From assembly GCA_963667435.1 (NCBI GenBank), contig OY763414.1, positions 496,001-560,000 on the forward strand: a stretch of DNA of 64,000 nucleotides, given 5' to 3'. The DNA comes from Marispirochaeta sp963667435. GTDB lineage: Bacteria; Spirochaetota; Spirochaetia; JC444; Marispirochaetaceae. The position numbers were made by a program, and so were the translations under genes. The first letter of the stretch is position 1; each line of letters begins with the position of its first letter. The notes under the pieces are model-generated. The model ran no database searches. It was not told the origin of the DNA and was given only the letters and a program-made list of their open reading frames with translations. Below are positions 1-8,274 of the stretch, one piece after another.

Positions 1-295
1 ACAACAGGCGAACGGCTCATAAGCCCATGGGCGATACCTCAGCTCAGGGAGTTGGCCATTAAGTACACAGGGTATAGGACGCATTCAAAACATGGCAGAC
101 AACATGCTTCGAGATTGGCCGGGTGATATGCTTGGGTCCTTCTGGAGGTTCAGGATAAATGAAAGCGGGAGGGCCTAGGGGGAAATCCTCACAACTTTTT
201 GAAAATTATGTCAACTACGAAAAAATCAATTTAGTTGACAGTTTGTTGACAAAAATCACCTGAAAACAGGTGCAAAACTGGGAGGTTTTGAAATT
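1..295 (+). other. Upstream region of phage remnant with repeated GTTGAC boxes
   Basis: Frame +1 is open from base 1 to a TGA at 124-126 and could be the 3' end of a preceding phage gene, but I do not recognise the product. Bases 210-217 (GTCAACTA) and 232-239 (TAGTTGAC) form a perfect inverted repeat, and a third GTTGAC lies at 245-250. A perfect stem CACCTG/CAGGTG with an AAAA loop sits at 257-272, just before the ribosome-binding site GGGAGG (280-285) of the next gene. The repeats could be an operator or part of a promoter; that is inference. Confidence 0.4.
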
Positions 296-1024
296 ATGTA
301 CATTGTGAATTTTTCTGGTGTGATCGGAGAAGAATTAACCGCTCAATGGATGCGGAAACAGCTGAAAGTTGCTGCTGGTGGTCCAGTTCGGATGGAAATA
401 AATAGTCCAGGTGGCTCTATCTTCGCGGGTCGTGAAATACGTAGGGCAGTTCTTGAATATTCTGGCAGAGTAACAGCCAGAATTATTTTTGCCGCTTCGA
501 TGGCAAGCGACATCTCTACTGCAGCCAATGAAGTCATCTGTTTTGAAGACTCGGTTTATATGCTGCATAGAGCATCAGGACTGACCCTGGGCAGCGGCCC
601 GGATCACAAGAAAACCGGCGATCAATTGGAAAAACTTGATCGACAGCTTGCACAGGATTACGCTCGTAGAAGCGGAAAATCCATTCAAGAAATACTCAAT
701 TTGATGGACGAGGAAACTTGGCTTTACGGTGCAGAAATCAAAGATAGTGGTTTCGCTGATAGGTTTATCGTTGAAGGCGAAACCCGAAAAGAAAAGGCCA
801 ACGCTGTCATTGATGCAAAGCGTAAATTCGGAGCTTCCTATAGGAAACCGGATCGCCAAGAGATAGCTGCATTATTTAAAGACAGTAAATCAGGACTCGT
901 GCCACTTGAGGCTCTATATGGTGAAAAACCAAAAATCAAAGAACCGGAGAAACTACCGGAAATGAACCAGGACCTGCTTGCAGCCGCCATCCAAGACCAA
1001 ATTTATAGGAGCAAAATTTTATGA
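296..1024 (+). CDS. ClpP-like phage prohead protease
   Basis: A 242-residue serine protease of the ClpP/SDH fold, the kind phages use to mature the capsid. The sequence shows the substrate-binding strand INSPGGS near residues 35-41, the nucleophile in AASMAS (Ser68), His91 in YMLH, and the typical end of the fold WLYGAEIKDSGFAD near 142-155; an Asp near 138 is the candidate third catalytic residue. The C-terminal 80 residues are charged and may be a scaffold-like tail. A good ribosome-binding site (GGGAGG, 10 bases upstream) supports the start. The stop overlaps the next start in ATGA. No portal, terminase or major capsid gene is visible nearby, so this is a phage remnant rather than a complete prophage. 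Family identity is strong; the capsid role is inferred from family. Confidence 0.8.
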   Translation: MYIVNFSGVIGEELTAQWMRKQLKVAAGGPVRMEINSPGGSIFAGREIRRAVLEYSGRVTARIIFAASMASDISTAANEVICFEDSVYMLHRASGLTLGSGPDHKKTGDQLEKLDRQLAQDYARRSGKSIQEILNLMDEETWLYGAEIKDSGFADRFIVEGETRKEKANAVIDAKRKFGASYRKPDRQEIAALFKDSKSGLVPLEALYGEKPKIKEPEKLPEMNQDLLAAAIQDQIYRSKIL

Positions 1025-1710
1025 AAGACGATCTTTTCAAAACCGCCGAAGACGCAACAAATCGTAGTGCCGAACTCAGGACACGCCGAGAAACAAAACT
1101 ACAAGAAAAAGAGGCAGCCGAAAAACAGCTTGCCGATAACCTTGCTGCAGGGAAAGAACCAGACAATCTTCCGTCTCAAATCGCCGGTTTGTCTGCTGAA
1201 ATTTCAGGGATCACAGCGGCATTGCAAACCGTCGATTCGGCCTAGTATCGCCTGCAGCGAAAAGAAGCTTTGATTGCTGCAGAAAACATATCAACCGAGT
1301 ATGTAGAAGCCTTCAAAAAGAACACCGTTCCCAAATTGATGGAATCCGTGCAAATCTACGCTAACTGGTTGCAGCAGGATACTTTGGCCAGCCTGAAAGG
1401 TGAACCGCGGTTGCCAGATCCTACCAGTAGCGCTATCAATGAGCATGGCATAGGTTCACCCATGATGGGCGCAATTCTGTGTCTTAATATGGCAATGAAA
1501 CCCCGACGGCAGTCAGATCCGGTACCGGAGGCGACAGTAGAGGAATTGGCGGCCAGGCCAGAAAACCGGGTTCGATTTGGTAGAAATGCAAAGGTCAGCA
1601 GCGGCCGTGGACTGGTTAAGCGGATTGACGGGTCAACAGATGGGGGCACCCCCGAACACAAATTTGAAGATGCAAGCCCACGAGTTCCGCGACTTGTGCG
1701 AATAAATTAA
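1021..1710 (+). pseudogene. Phage-module gene split by in-frame TAG
   Basis: Bases 1021-1242 encode a 74-residue, charged, coiled-coil-like protein (many Lys, Glu, Ala and Gln). TAG at 1243-1245 ends it, but the same frame continues open as YRLQRKEALIAAEN and on to TAA at 1710, giving 229 codons in total. The join falls inside helix-like sequence with the same composition, so I read this as one gene with a nonsense codon. It starts inside the stop of the protease gene (ATGA), which suggests coupled translation. I do not recognise the product; in tailed phages a gene after the ClpP-type protease is often a scaffold or decoration protein, but no motif supports either. The second half could restart at the ATT or TTG codons near 1270, although no ribosome-binding site is evident. 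Confidence 0.55.
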
Positions 1711-1949
1711 TTGATACTTCGCCGGTGAGGGTTCCCGGTTAATATACAGCCCGCCAAGGTGTCAGGCGGGCAGATCCATTCTCTCCCGGTACGCGAGAAG
1801 CCGGAGAGGAGACCTTCCTTGTGAAATTTCTGTCCCCCGTTGTGAAACGCGGGGCGGATTCTCAAGGGATAACAGATGTTAATATGCTTGAATTGGACTG
1901 TCACATGGGATAAAATATTTGTATCGAAGTTTATTCCATAAGGTAAGAT
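1711..1949. other. Intergenic region with GC-rich hairpins
   Basis: This 239-base gap contains a perfect inverted repeat GCCCGCC (1749-1755) / GGCGGGC (1765-1771), a looser repeat CTCTCCCGG/CCGGAGAG just after it, and CCCCG/CGGGG near 1832-1855. None is followed by a T tract, so they do not look like ordinary terminators. The last bases hold the AAGG ribosome-binding site of the GLUG lipoprotein. I see no coding sequence. Confidence 0.35.
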
Positions 1950-3899
1950 ATGAAAATATTTGCAAAATATTTGTTATTAACAACCGCTGTCTTTTTGTTA
2001 GCAACCTGTCAGGAGATGTCAACTGGTGAGGATTCATCAGATGGCAGCGATACCACAGACACAGATAGCTCCCAAACAGAACCAATCTATATTTCAACCG
2101 TCGAAGGCTTATTCTCAATTACTGATAATCTTGCCGGGGACTATATTCTTACAACAGATATTAGCCTGTCCGGGTATGAATGGACACCTATTGGAAGTGA
2201 AGACGAACCTTTTGCCGGAACATTTGACGGTGATGGATATAGGATAAGTGACTTAAACATAGAAGTTTCTTCTGGAGATATTGCTTTTTTCGCATATCTT
2301 GAAGAAGAAAGTGAAGTGTCTAATCTTACCTTGGAGGGAAATGTAAAAACTGAGGACGGCAGTGCTGCTCTTCTTGCTTTGTACTGTGAAGGGATAATAA
2401 AGAATTGTCATACGAGAGGCACAGTCGAGGGGGAAAGTGCAGGAGGACTTGTCAATTATTGCCATAAAGGAACTATCCAAAGTTGTTCAAGTACCGGATC
2501 TGTAAGTGGTAATAATGATGTTGGCGGGTTAGCTGGAAAGATCGGTGCTACAATTATAAATGATAGCAATAGCAGTTGTAATATTATTATAATCGGCGAC
2601 TATGGAAATTCTATTGGTGGGTTTATAGGACATGATAATGGTTCCAGTGTTATTTATGACTGTTATAGCACTGGTGAAGTTCTTAAAAGCAGCAATAGTT
2701 ACTGTCAATATATTGGCGGATTTATTGGGTCCTTACATTATACAAGTATTATTCATGATTGTTATAGTACGTCTAATATAAATATCGGTAGAGCAAATAA
2801 TTCAGTTGGTGGATTTATTGGAGTAAATAGATGTGCAACAATTTACAATTGTTATTGCTCTGGCCAAATTGTTGGTGATATTGGGAGTTCTACTGTAGGT
2901 GGTTTTATTGGTGAAAATAATAATGGGGCTGTCATTGCAGAAGATGCAGAAGCACATATAGAAAACTGTTATTGCACGGGAAACGTAACTGGAACACAAG
3001 AAATTGGTGGTTTTGCAGGAAATAACAATGAAGGCGTTATAACTGAATGCCATAGCACAGGATTGGTACATGGGCAATATATTCTTGGTGGCTTTACAGG
3101 GATTAACGATGGCAATATTACAAACTGCTACAGCACAGGTTCAGTTGAAGCATGCCCTTCTGACGAAGTAGATGCGTACGCTGGATTTGGTGGATTTGTT
3201 GGATGGATTCAAAGCGGAAATCTTAATAACTGTTATAGTTCCGGCAATGTAACTGTTCCCACTAAAGAAAAAAAGATTTCTCCTACAAGTATAGGCGGTT
3301 TCGCTGGAGAGTTTGACTTATGTGGTAATGGTGAAATCCTGAACTGTCGAAGTGCCGGGAATGTTACTGTCGGAGATTTCATGGATTCAGTCGGTGGTTT
3401 TATAGGGAACGCTGCTTTTGAAAAGATGTTTTCTTGTTTCTGTACTGGAAATGTAAGTTGTGGATCTAACGCTAAAAATATAGGTGGTTTTGCTGGGTAT
3501 TGTTACGTAACTGATATGTCCCTTTGTTTTAACACGGGGAATGTAAATGTGGAAGGCGGTTCAGAATATATAGGTGGATTTATAGGATACTATTCTGGAA
3601 ATGTTGCTTTAATTTCAACATACAGTGCCGCTACCATTACTATTTCTGGAACAGGAGATTATATCGGCGGACTTATAGGCTATTCGTCTTATAGTAATTC
3701 CGACGAACCGATTGTCGGCGCATATTTTATTGATAGCAACTATGATAATTTCATAGGCCTCTTAAAAACCGATGGCTGGGATAATCCAGAAACATTCGAT
3801 GAAGCTGTTTGGGATTTTGATAATGATTGGGAAATAGACGAAAACAGAACAAAGAACGATGGATATCCATACTTAAAGAGTGTTCCTCTGTTCATGTAG
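1950..3899 (+). CDS. GLUG-repeat surface lipoprotein
   Basis: A 649-residue predicted lipoprotein. It begins with a signal peptide whose lipobox is LATC (Cys near residue 20), followed by a Ser/Asp/Thr-rich linker. The rest is a tandem array of about 14 units of the GLUG type, each with a GGFIG or GGLAG core followed by a motif like NCYSTGNV. Such repeats are expected to fold as a right-handed beta helix and occur in secreted adhesin-like or protease-associated proteins. Nearly every repeat keeps one Cys at the same place, so a ladder of stacked cysteines is likely. AAGG seven bases before the ATG supports the start. The gene ends in TAG with NDGYPYLKSVPLF, a usual end for this family. The low G+C and its position between phage and IS sequences suggest acquired DNA. 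The ligand is unknown. Confidence 0.75.
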   Translation: MKIFAKYLLLTTAVFLLATCQEMSTGEDSSDGSDTTDTDSSQTEPIYISTVEGLFSITDNLAGDYILTTDISLSGYEWTPIGSEDEPFAGTFDGDGYRISDLNIEVSSGDIAFFAYLEEESEVSNLTLEGNVKTEDGSAALLALYCEGIIKNCHTRGTVEGESAGGLVNYCHKGTIQSCSSTGSVSGNNDVGGLAGKIGATIINDSNSSCNIIIIGDYGNSIGGFIGHDNGSSVIYDCYSTGEVLKSSNSYCQYIGGFIGSLHYTSIIHDCYSTSNINIGRANNSVGGFIGVNRCATIYNCYCSGQIVGDIGSSTVGGFIGENNNGAVIAEDAEAHIENCYCTGNVTGTQEIGGFAGNNNEGVITECHSTGLVHGQYILGGFTGINDGNITNCYSTGSVEACPSDEVDAYAGFGGFVGWIQSGNLNNCYSSGNVTVPTKEKKISPTSIGGFAGEFDLCGNGEILNCRSAGNVTVGDFMDSVGGFIGNAAFEKMFSCFCTGNVSCGSNAKNIGGFAGYCYVTDMSLCFNTGNVNVEGGSEYIGGFIGYYSGNVALISTYSAATITISGTGDYIGGLIGYSSYSNSDEPIVGAYFIDSNYDNFIGLLKTDGWDNPETFDEAVWDFDNDWEIDENRTKNDGYPYLKSVPLFM

Positions 3900-4020
3900 G
3901 AATGTATCATTTAGTTATCAATTAGAAGGCAAAGACGACTCTAAAATAGTGACAATTTAGTTTTTTATTTTTATTCATTACACCCCCGCTTCGACGGTTT
4001 TTTTTAATCCTCCCTTTGCT

Positions 4021-4458
4021 TTATAGAAAAAAGGCAATAGCTATATTGAAAATAGCGAACATTACACCTGTAAATCCAACTATTTTGGCAATTCGATTAT
4101 TTACAATTGTATGATGAATTGCCAGATGGTCACTCAAAGATAACCTCGCACTTCCCTTGAATTGCCAATCTGGGCAACTATTATTAGGTTTATGCCAATA
4201 TCTACGGTTTGACAGTGCGCAATAATATGTAATGTCATTTCTTCCATCACCACCCACAGAGACATTCATTTTACGGACAAATATTATGTTTACTATACCC
4301 CTATGGTATAATTTTCCAACATCAGATAACATTGAATCAATCTTTTCTGTGTTTTGCGAATAAGACACCCGAAGACCACATAAGCTACATTTATCTGGCA
4401 ACTTCTCACCTTTATTATTACGATGTTTTTTTAGTTTTCCAAACAATCTTATCATCAA
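4021..4458 (-). CDS. Small hypothetical protein with CxxC motif and C-terminal membrane helix
   Basis: A 145-residue protein not matched to any family I know. It starts with a basic segment, has a CSLCG motif near residues 24-28 that could bind zinc, two further cysteines (in YYCAL and NSCPDW), and ends with a hydrophobic helix (IAKIVGFTGVMFAIFNIAIAFF) that should anchor the C-terminus in the membrane. The gene is AT-rich like its neighbours in the accessory region. It lies 37 bases downstream of the PH-domain gene in the same direction and may be co-transcribed with it. Confidence 0.5.
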   Translation of the reverse strand: MMIRLFGKLKKHRNNKGEKLPDKCSLCGLRVSYSQNTEKIDSMLSDVGKLYHRGIVNIIFVRKMNVSVGGDGRNDITYYCALSNRRYWHKPNNSCPDWQFKGSARLSLSDHLAIHHTIVNNRIAKIVGFTGVMFAIFNIAIAFFL

Positions 4459-4495
4459 AATAAACCTTCTTGAAAACTGCGTTTTGTTGTATTAA

Positions 4496-4870
4496 TTATG
4501 CCAGAACAGAGGCCATTTGCATTGCCACTGGTTGCCCCACTTTTTCGATCTTATAACTATCACTCTTGGTGTGAATCGTAAGGGAAGAAAGCACCTCGCC
4601 TGATACATCTGCACCGGTTATTGAATCCCGGGATATGATGCCAAAATCGAGACCACCCATTATCCCTTTGTATTTGACCAGGTACACCTTATCTGCCGTA
4701 ACAATAACAGGTATGGCATTTGCACTCTTTGAATCCATTCCCTCGCACGCGGCTTCGATAACAGCATCGTCGGGAATAGCCATTGCCAGCTGCTTATAGA
4801 GCCCCTTCTTGAAGAAACCAACTTTGATTTTCTGACTCTTGAGCTTTGTCGTAAGATTTTCAAAATCCAT
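4496..4870 (-). CDS. Bacterial PH-domain-like protein
   Basis: A 124-residue protein that looks like a single bacterial pleckstrin-homology-type domain (bPH/YokE-like). Supporting features are an N-terminal helix, then beta-strand-like segments such as IPVIVTADKVYLVKYKGIMGG and DFGIISRDSITG, and a final helix. These domains are cytoplasmic and their ligands are mostly unknown. The ATG follows an AGGAGAAC ribosome-binding site. The 124-residue length suits a stand-alone domain. The assignment rests on fold-like sequence pattern rather than a catalytic motif, so it is tentative. Confidence 0.5.
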   Translation of the reverse strand: MDFENLTTKLKSQKIKVGFFKKGLYKQLAMAIPDDAVIEAACEGMDSKSANAIPVIVTADKVYLVKYKGIMGGLDFGIISRDSITGADVSGEVLSSLTIHTKSDSYKIEKVGQPVAMQMASVLA

Positions 4871-4908
4871 AGCGTTCTCCTTTTTGTTATTTGAAGTAAT
4901 TATACCAC

Positions 4909-5022
4909 GACAAATTGGCCAGCGTGTCCGATTTGCAGGAGGCCTACCGCCAGATAGAAGAGATTGAGACCGTCGAGAAAGAGCTTTACTCCTCTTTTTC
5001 TTTTTCGATAAACAATTGGTGA
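4909..5022 (+). pseudogene. Possible 3' fragment of a lost gene
   Basis: The plus strand here reads LASVSDLQEAYRQIEEIE, a coding-like, glutamate-rich, amphipathic stretch with higher G+C than its surroundings. It then runs through the 3' end of the opposite-strand gene to a TGA at 5020-5022. There is no start codon or upstream partner, so it may be the tail of a gene broken by rearrangement. A chance open frame is also possible. Confidence 0.22.
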
Positions 5023-5291
5023 AGAGCAGAATGAGGCATAACTTCTATTGCATATTCTGACGCATATAATTCGAAAGTTTTTAGAAAATCTGAGAAATAT
5101 GTTGCATTCCTTGACCATCCGATACAAGCAAAAATTTGTTTCAATAGTTTCCTGCCAGCTTTATTTTTTCCTGTTGAACAAAGGTAACAGGCAGCAGCGA
5201 AGGAATCCTTTAACATCATTTCCGTATCTGTATCTGATTTCTCTTTAAATAACCTAATTAGCTTATCAATTGACTGTTTTTTTTCGCTCAT
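4986..5291 (-). CDS. Hypothetical helical protein next to IS element
   Basis: A 101-residue, mostly alpha-helical protein starting MSEKKQSIDKL, not recognised. It has Leu- and Lys-rich helices and three Cys residues. I chose the ATG at 5291 because it follows a run of eight G (5294-5301) that can act as a Shine-Dalgarno sequence; the longer frame upstream runs into the terminal repeat of the IS3-type element and is not plausible. The element begins 20 bases upstream of the start, so the native promoter was probably displaced. Slippage in the G8 tract would change the ribosome-binding site spacing. Confidence 0.5.
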   Translation of the reverse strand: MSEKKQSIDKLIRLFKEKSDTDTEMMLKDSFAAACYLCSTGKNKAGRKLLKQIFACIGWSRNATYFSDFLKTFELYASEYAIEVMPHSALHQLFIEKEKEE

Positions 5292-5311
5292 TTCACCCCC
5301 CCCTCGCTTAA

Positions 5312-5332
5312 TGTCAAGAAAGTTGTCACATC
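5312..5332 (+). repeat. Left terminal inverted repeat of IS3-type element
   Basis: The 21 bases start TGTCAAGAAAGTTG and match the reverse complement of 6884-6904 at 18 positions. The orfB stop (5332-5334) touches the inner edge. Confidence 0.8.
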
Positions 5333-6375
5333 TAAGCAGCCTTTTTACACAATAGTTTTCTCGTGTCTTCACTTGGATTTAGATAGACGGTTTTCTTCTC
5401 CCTCCACAGCTTCGGACCGGCCTTTGGAAACCGTTCTGGCGTTCTCTGAAATGCGTCCAGAAGCGTTGCATTACGCTTTCTGAATAGTGCTTCCACTTTA
5501 CATTGCCGCCGCTGCTGCGGAGTCACATATCCAATTCCGGAATGACGATGCTCAGTGTTATACCAGTCGATGAAGTCTGCCACCCATCGGCGAGCATCCT
5601 CCATTGAATTGAACCGACACGGGTACGCCGCATGATACTTTAGCGTTTTGAAGAATGACTCGATATAGGCATTGTCATTCTTTACCAAAGGGCGAGAATG
5701 AGAAAGAAACATTCCGAGGTTTGCAAGCATCACAGCCAGTGTAGCTCCACGCATCGGGTTGCCATTATCAGAATGAATCCACGTTCCTTTGAGATTGCGT
5801 CTGGTCTTTATCGAGTTGAATAGTGCGATCGCATGGTCTGCGCTCTCTTCATTGTAGATAGTCCAGCCGACGATCTCCCGTGTCCAGATATCTTCGACCG
5901 AATAGACGTACCAGAATAGGCCGTTGACCATCGAAGGTATCCAGGTAATGTCCCAGGCATATACCTGATCCGGCCCAGTTGCTTTGAGCTCCGGCGGTGT
6001 GTACGGCTTGCGTGGTGCACGTGAGTTTCCTCGATGGACAAGTAATCCTCGTTCTTTCAAAACACGATAATAGGTCCACGGGCTGGCGATATAAATACCT
6101 TCCTCTAAGAGAATTGCGACAATCTCATAGGGGTTCTTATCTTGAAATCGTTTGGAGCAGCAGGCTTCGACAATCTGATCTTTCTCGGCATCACTCAGGG
6201 ATCGCTTGTTGGTTCGCTTCGATCCTTTCCGCCTGTCTGCAGTTACCCTGCACCAGCGGTGATACGTTCGAGGATGGATACCGATCACATCGCAGCACTT
6301 ATACAATGCTGCACCTTGTGAAACGGCTTCTGCTATGTCGGATACTATCTGCTTCTTGATCTCGGGATGAGTCAT
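5332..6375 (-). CDS. IS3-family transposase OrfB (DDE integrase core)
   Basis: A 347-residue transposase subunit containing the integrase-type catalytic core. The DDE triad is visible as Asp in YAWDITWIP, Asp in WIHSDNGNPM and Glu in NAYIESFFKTLK. An HTH_21-like region (SLSDAEKDQIVEACCSKRF) precedes the core, and the C-terminal WYNTEHRHSGIGYVTP motif is typical of this family. The start overlaps the orfA stop in ATGA. A run of nine A (6407-6415, read on the minus strand) lies near the orfA end, and the OrfB frame is open from there; a -1 slip would give an OrfAB fusion, as is usual in IS3 elements. The gene ends in TAG. Confidence 0.9.
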   Translation of the reverse strand: MTHPEIKKQIVSDIAEAVSQGAALYKCCDVIGIHPRTYHRWCRVTADRRKGSKRTNKRSLSDAEKDQIVEACCSKRFQDKNPYEIVAILLEEGIYIASPWTYYRVLKERGLLVHRGNSRAPRKPYTPPELKATGPDQVYAWDITWIPSMVNGLFWYVYSVEDIWTREIVGWTIYNEESADHAIALFNSIKTRRNLKGTWIHSDNGNPMRGATLAVMLANLGMFLSHSRPLVKNDNAYIESFFKTLKYHAAYPCRFNSMEDARRWVADFIDWYNTEHRHSGIGYVTPQQRRQCKVEALFRKRNATLLDAFQRTPERFPKAGPKLWREKKTVYLNPSEDTRKLLCKKAA

Positions 6376-6860
6376 TCGTCCTCGTGGTCCGGAAAAAGAA
6401 GTGCAGTTTTTTTTTGAAGGGCGATTATAGTGGCCATCTCGGTTATGGCTTTTTCCTTCCGCTGCAACTCTTTGTCCTTCTGCTTCAGCTCCTTACGTAC
6501 ATCCTTCAGTTGTCGATCATGAGCACCTGAATCATGCTCTAAAACCGATCGCAACTCCTGTTCCCAGAGTGCTATGTGTTCTGAGTGTAAGCCGTTTCGT
6601 CGAAGCCACTCGCCGTATTTCTCTTCAGGTATGCTGCGGGCTTCGAGGACTAAGGCGAACTTCTCTGAGGGACTTCTATCCTTGTTGGAAACATCTTCTG
6701 CCATAAGATTAAGGGTACCGTCTTTCAGCTTGGACTTCCAGCCATAGATCGTTGCTGCTGAAACGCCATACTCTGCTGCTAAATCCGGGGCAGATCTCTT
6801 TTCGGGACCAATCATTTTCTGGAGAATAGTGTTCCGGAACTTCTTACTATATCGTTGCAT
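6372..6860 (-). CDS. IS3-family transposase OrfA
   Basis: A 162-residue DNA-binding subunit of the IS3-type element. The N-terminus has the HTH_Tnp_1-like pattern RYSKKFRNTILQKMIG followed by AAEYGVSAATIYGWKSKLK, the recognition helix that contacts the terminal repeats. The C-terminal third (LKDVRKELKQKDKELQRKEK) is a leucine- and lysine-rich coiled coil likely used for multimerisation with OrfB. An A9 slippery run near codon 150 allows a -1 shift into OrfB. The start lies 24 bases inside the right terminal repeat, so transcription probably begins at or outside that end. Confidence 0.88.
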   Translation of the reverse strand: MQRYSKKFRNTILQKMIGPEKRSAPDLAAEYGVSAATIYGWKSKLKDGTLNLMAEDVSNKDRSPSEKFALVLEARSIPEEKYGEWLRRNGLHSEHIALWEQELRSVLEHDSGAHDRQLKDVRKELKQKDKELQRKEKAITEMATIIALQKKTALLFPDHEDE

Positions 6861-6883
6861 ATGTCACTCCTTAGTATCATTCT

Positions 6884-6904
6884 GGTGTGACAACTATCTT
6901 GGCA
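6884..6904 (-). repeat. Right terminal inverted repeat of IS3-type element
   Basis: Read on the minus strand it begins TGCCAAGATAGTTGTCACAC and matches the left repeat at 18 of 21 positions. Confidence 0.8.
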
Positions 6905-7036
6905 CAGCGCGCCCCTTTAAATCCCCAATATTAAATAGTATAGCATTGAAATTCTCAAAATGTTTTCCTTGTAAAGAACACTTATATAGTATATTCTTAT
7001 AGTATACCTTTAAAGGATACATGGAGACTATAAACA

Positions 7037-7249
7037 ATGAGTCCTTTGGAAAGATCCATAGAAATACGACTTAGGCGAACTTTGAAAAGACGAGGTTTTA
7101 AGCTAAGAAAAAGTAGTCGTAAAGATCCTCTTGCTCTTGATTACGGGCATTACTGGATAGAAAAGCCGGATGGAGAGATAGTCGCCGGCGGAGAAAACGG
7201 TTTCACGTTAGAAGAGGCTGCCGCCTGGGTAGATAATATGGGTAATTGA
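7037..7249 (+). CDS. Small basic hypothetical protein
   Basis: A 70-residue protein of unknown function. The first half is strongly basic (RLRRTLKRRGFKLRKSSRK), and the second half carries YGHYWIEKPDGEIVAGG and an acidic helix EEAAAWVDNM. Similar small proteins with a basic front and an 'is-everything-conserved tail' occur in phages and plasmids. The ATG follows GGAG at 7022-7025. The gene is the first of six small genes in the same direction that fill the space between the two insertion sequences. Confidence 0.5.
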   Translation: MSPLERSIEIRLRRTLKRRGFKLRKSSRKDPLALDYGHYWIEKPDGEIVAGGENGFTLEEAAAWVDNMGN

Positions 7250-7319
7250 CCGCGTATGCGGACAAAATAAAAGAGCCCCCAGAGAGATTGCAGCTCTCCG
7301 AGGGCGGAAGGAGTACTAC

Positions 7320-7559
7320 ATGAGCACTACCCTACTAAGCTCATCGTATCACAAAAACGTTTTAAAAGAAAATCCGGAGCAGATTATTCTTTTTCCGGAT
7401 CTCCCCGAAGTTCCAGCACCAGAGACAGACTGGCTCGCAGACTCGGCATTTGAGGTGTTGACCTACATCCAAAGCCGATTACCGTCGGCACCGACCGAGA
7501 AAGAAAGGCGTCTTCTTGATAAAGCTGCCGAAGCTTTCTTTTTGACTCTGGGGGTATGA
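7320..7559 (+). CDS. Small hypothetical protein (accessory cluster)
   Basis: A 79-residue, acidic protein with a Pro-rich middle (LFPDLPEVPAPETDW) and a helical C-terminus. No family was recognised. GGAAGGAG just before the ATG is a strong ribosome-binding site, and a GAGAG/CTCTC hairpin (about 7291-7308) lies in the leader. The stop overlaps the next start (ATGA), which indicates coupled translation. Confidence 0.5.
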   Translation: MSTTLLSSSYHKNVLKENPEQIILFPDLPEVPAPETDWLADSAFEVLTYIQSRLPSAPTEKERRLLDKAAEAFFLTLGV

Positions 7560-7789
7560 CCATGCCGGATGTAAATATTACTGATCGCCTGGAAGAAGTC
7601 AGTTCTAAAATTAGGATGGTCTATGATTCAATTGATTTTCTGGCCGCACTCATGATCAGTACCTCTGTCCAAGAGAACGAAGTAGTCTCGGTCGGATGTC
7701 TTCTTCAGAATGTCGCCGAGAACTTGGAGAACATAGGAGATCGGTTCGATAAAGAGATTATGCAAATGCGAAAGGAATCTTCTCCATGA
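7556..7789 (+). CDS. Small helical hypothetical protein (accessory cluster)
   Basis: A 77-residue protein predicted to be mainly helical (DRLEEVSSKIRMVYDSIDFLAAL and NVAENLENIGDRF). It resembles short phage or plasmid proteins in composition but I cannot assign it. It starts at the ATG overlapping the previous stop; a second ATG six bases later (MPDVN) is an equally good start. Confidence 0.45.
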   Translation: MTMPDVNITDRLEEVSSKIRMVYDSIDFLAALMISTSVQENEVVSVGCLLQNVAENLENIGDRFDKEIMQMRKESSP

Positions 7790-7827
7790 AGTCGCAGAAC
7801 TCTTTTTCCAAGCATTAGAGGTGTAAC

Positions 7828-7986
7828 ATGGAAATCGCGGTATCACAACCAGACGCCAACATTCTGAACAGATTCTTCCATCGGCTGACCTTCGATGATG
7901 TCCGTCGACGATCAGAGGACAACGAAGAAGCCTATCTGATAATTGAAGTACTCGGAAGAATCCAGAAAGAAATTGAAAGAACATAG
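7828..7986 (+). CDS. Very small hypothetical protein
   Basis: A 52-residue frame reading MEIAVSQPDANILNRFFH to its TAG, with a charged C-terminal helix (IIEVLGRIQKEIERT). The start follows GAGGTGTAAC, a reasonable ribosome-binding site. TAG is followed at once by AGGAG, the ribosome-binding site of the next gene. Its position in the run of accessory genes and tight spacing support it being real. Confidence 0.45.
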   Translation: MEIAVSQPDANILNRFFHRLTFDDVRRRSEDNEEAYLIIEVLGRIQKEIERT

Positions 7987-7995
7987 GAGAACAAT

Positions 7996-8274
7996 ATGCA
8001 GTTCATTAAAGAAAATACCCATGAATTTACAGGAAGCGAACTCAATGAAAAAATCATAATGACCGGTAATGGCCATTATGGGCGAGTCATGGATACGGGT
8101 AGACGAATGATTGACATCATAAATCCAATATTGGGCGGTACAGGTATTGGAATGGACGTCGAGTGCTTAGATGATAGCGATGTCGTAATTTTTACTGAAA
8201 AAGAAGCTCAAGAATTCTTGAATCCACTACTCGTTCTAAAAGCCAATTCAGAAACCCAGGAGAATACAAAATGA
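7996..8274 (+). CDS. Small hypothetical protein (accessory cluster)
   Basis: A 92-residue protein with the pattern IIMTGNGHYGRVMDTGRRMID and a Gly-rich central part. No known family was recognised. TAGGAGAAC lies just upstream of the ATG. Its stop overlaps the start of the next, truncated gene (ATGA). That gene also carries a TSNGHVS motif similar to its TGNGHYG, so the two may be diverged copies. Confidence 0.5.
   Translation: MQFIKENTHEFTGSELNEKIIMTGNGHYGRVMDTGRRMIDIINPILGGTGIGMDVECLDDSDVVIFTEKEAQEFLNPLLVLKANSETQENTK

Larger units (their letters stand above)
5312..6904 (-). mobile_element. IS3-family insertion sequence (complete)
   Basis: A 1593-base element with terminal inverted repeats at 5312-5332 and 6884-6904 (18 of 21 positions identical, TG...CA ends) and two overlapping genes, orfA and orfB, reading right to left. 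OrfA carries the helix-turn-helix and OrfB the DDE catalytic domain. Both reading frames are intact, so the element may be active. I see no matching target-site duplication: the bases just outside are TTAA on the left and CAGC on the right. This suggests the element was rearranged after insertion or that flanking DNA was deleted. Confidence 0.85.

Noticed and set aside
2200..3700. CRISPR-like array
   Set aside because: The repetition here is of GLUG protein repeats with variable DNA, in one continuous reading frame. There are no identical spaced repeats.
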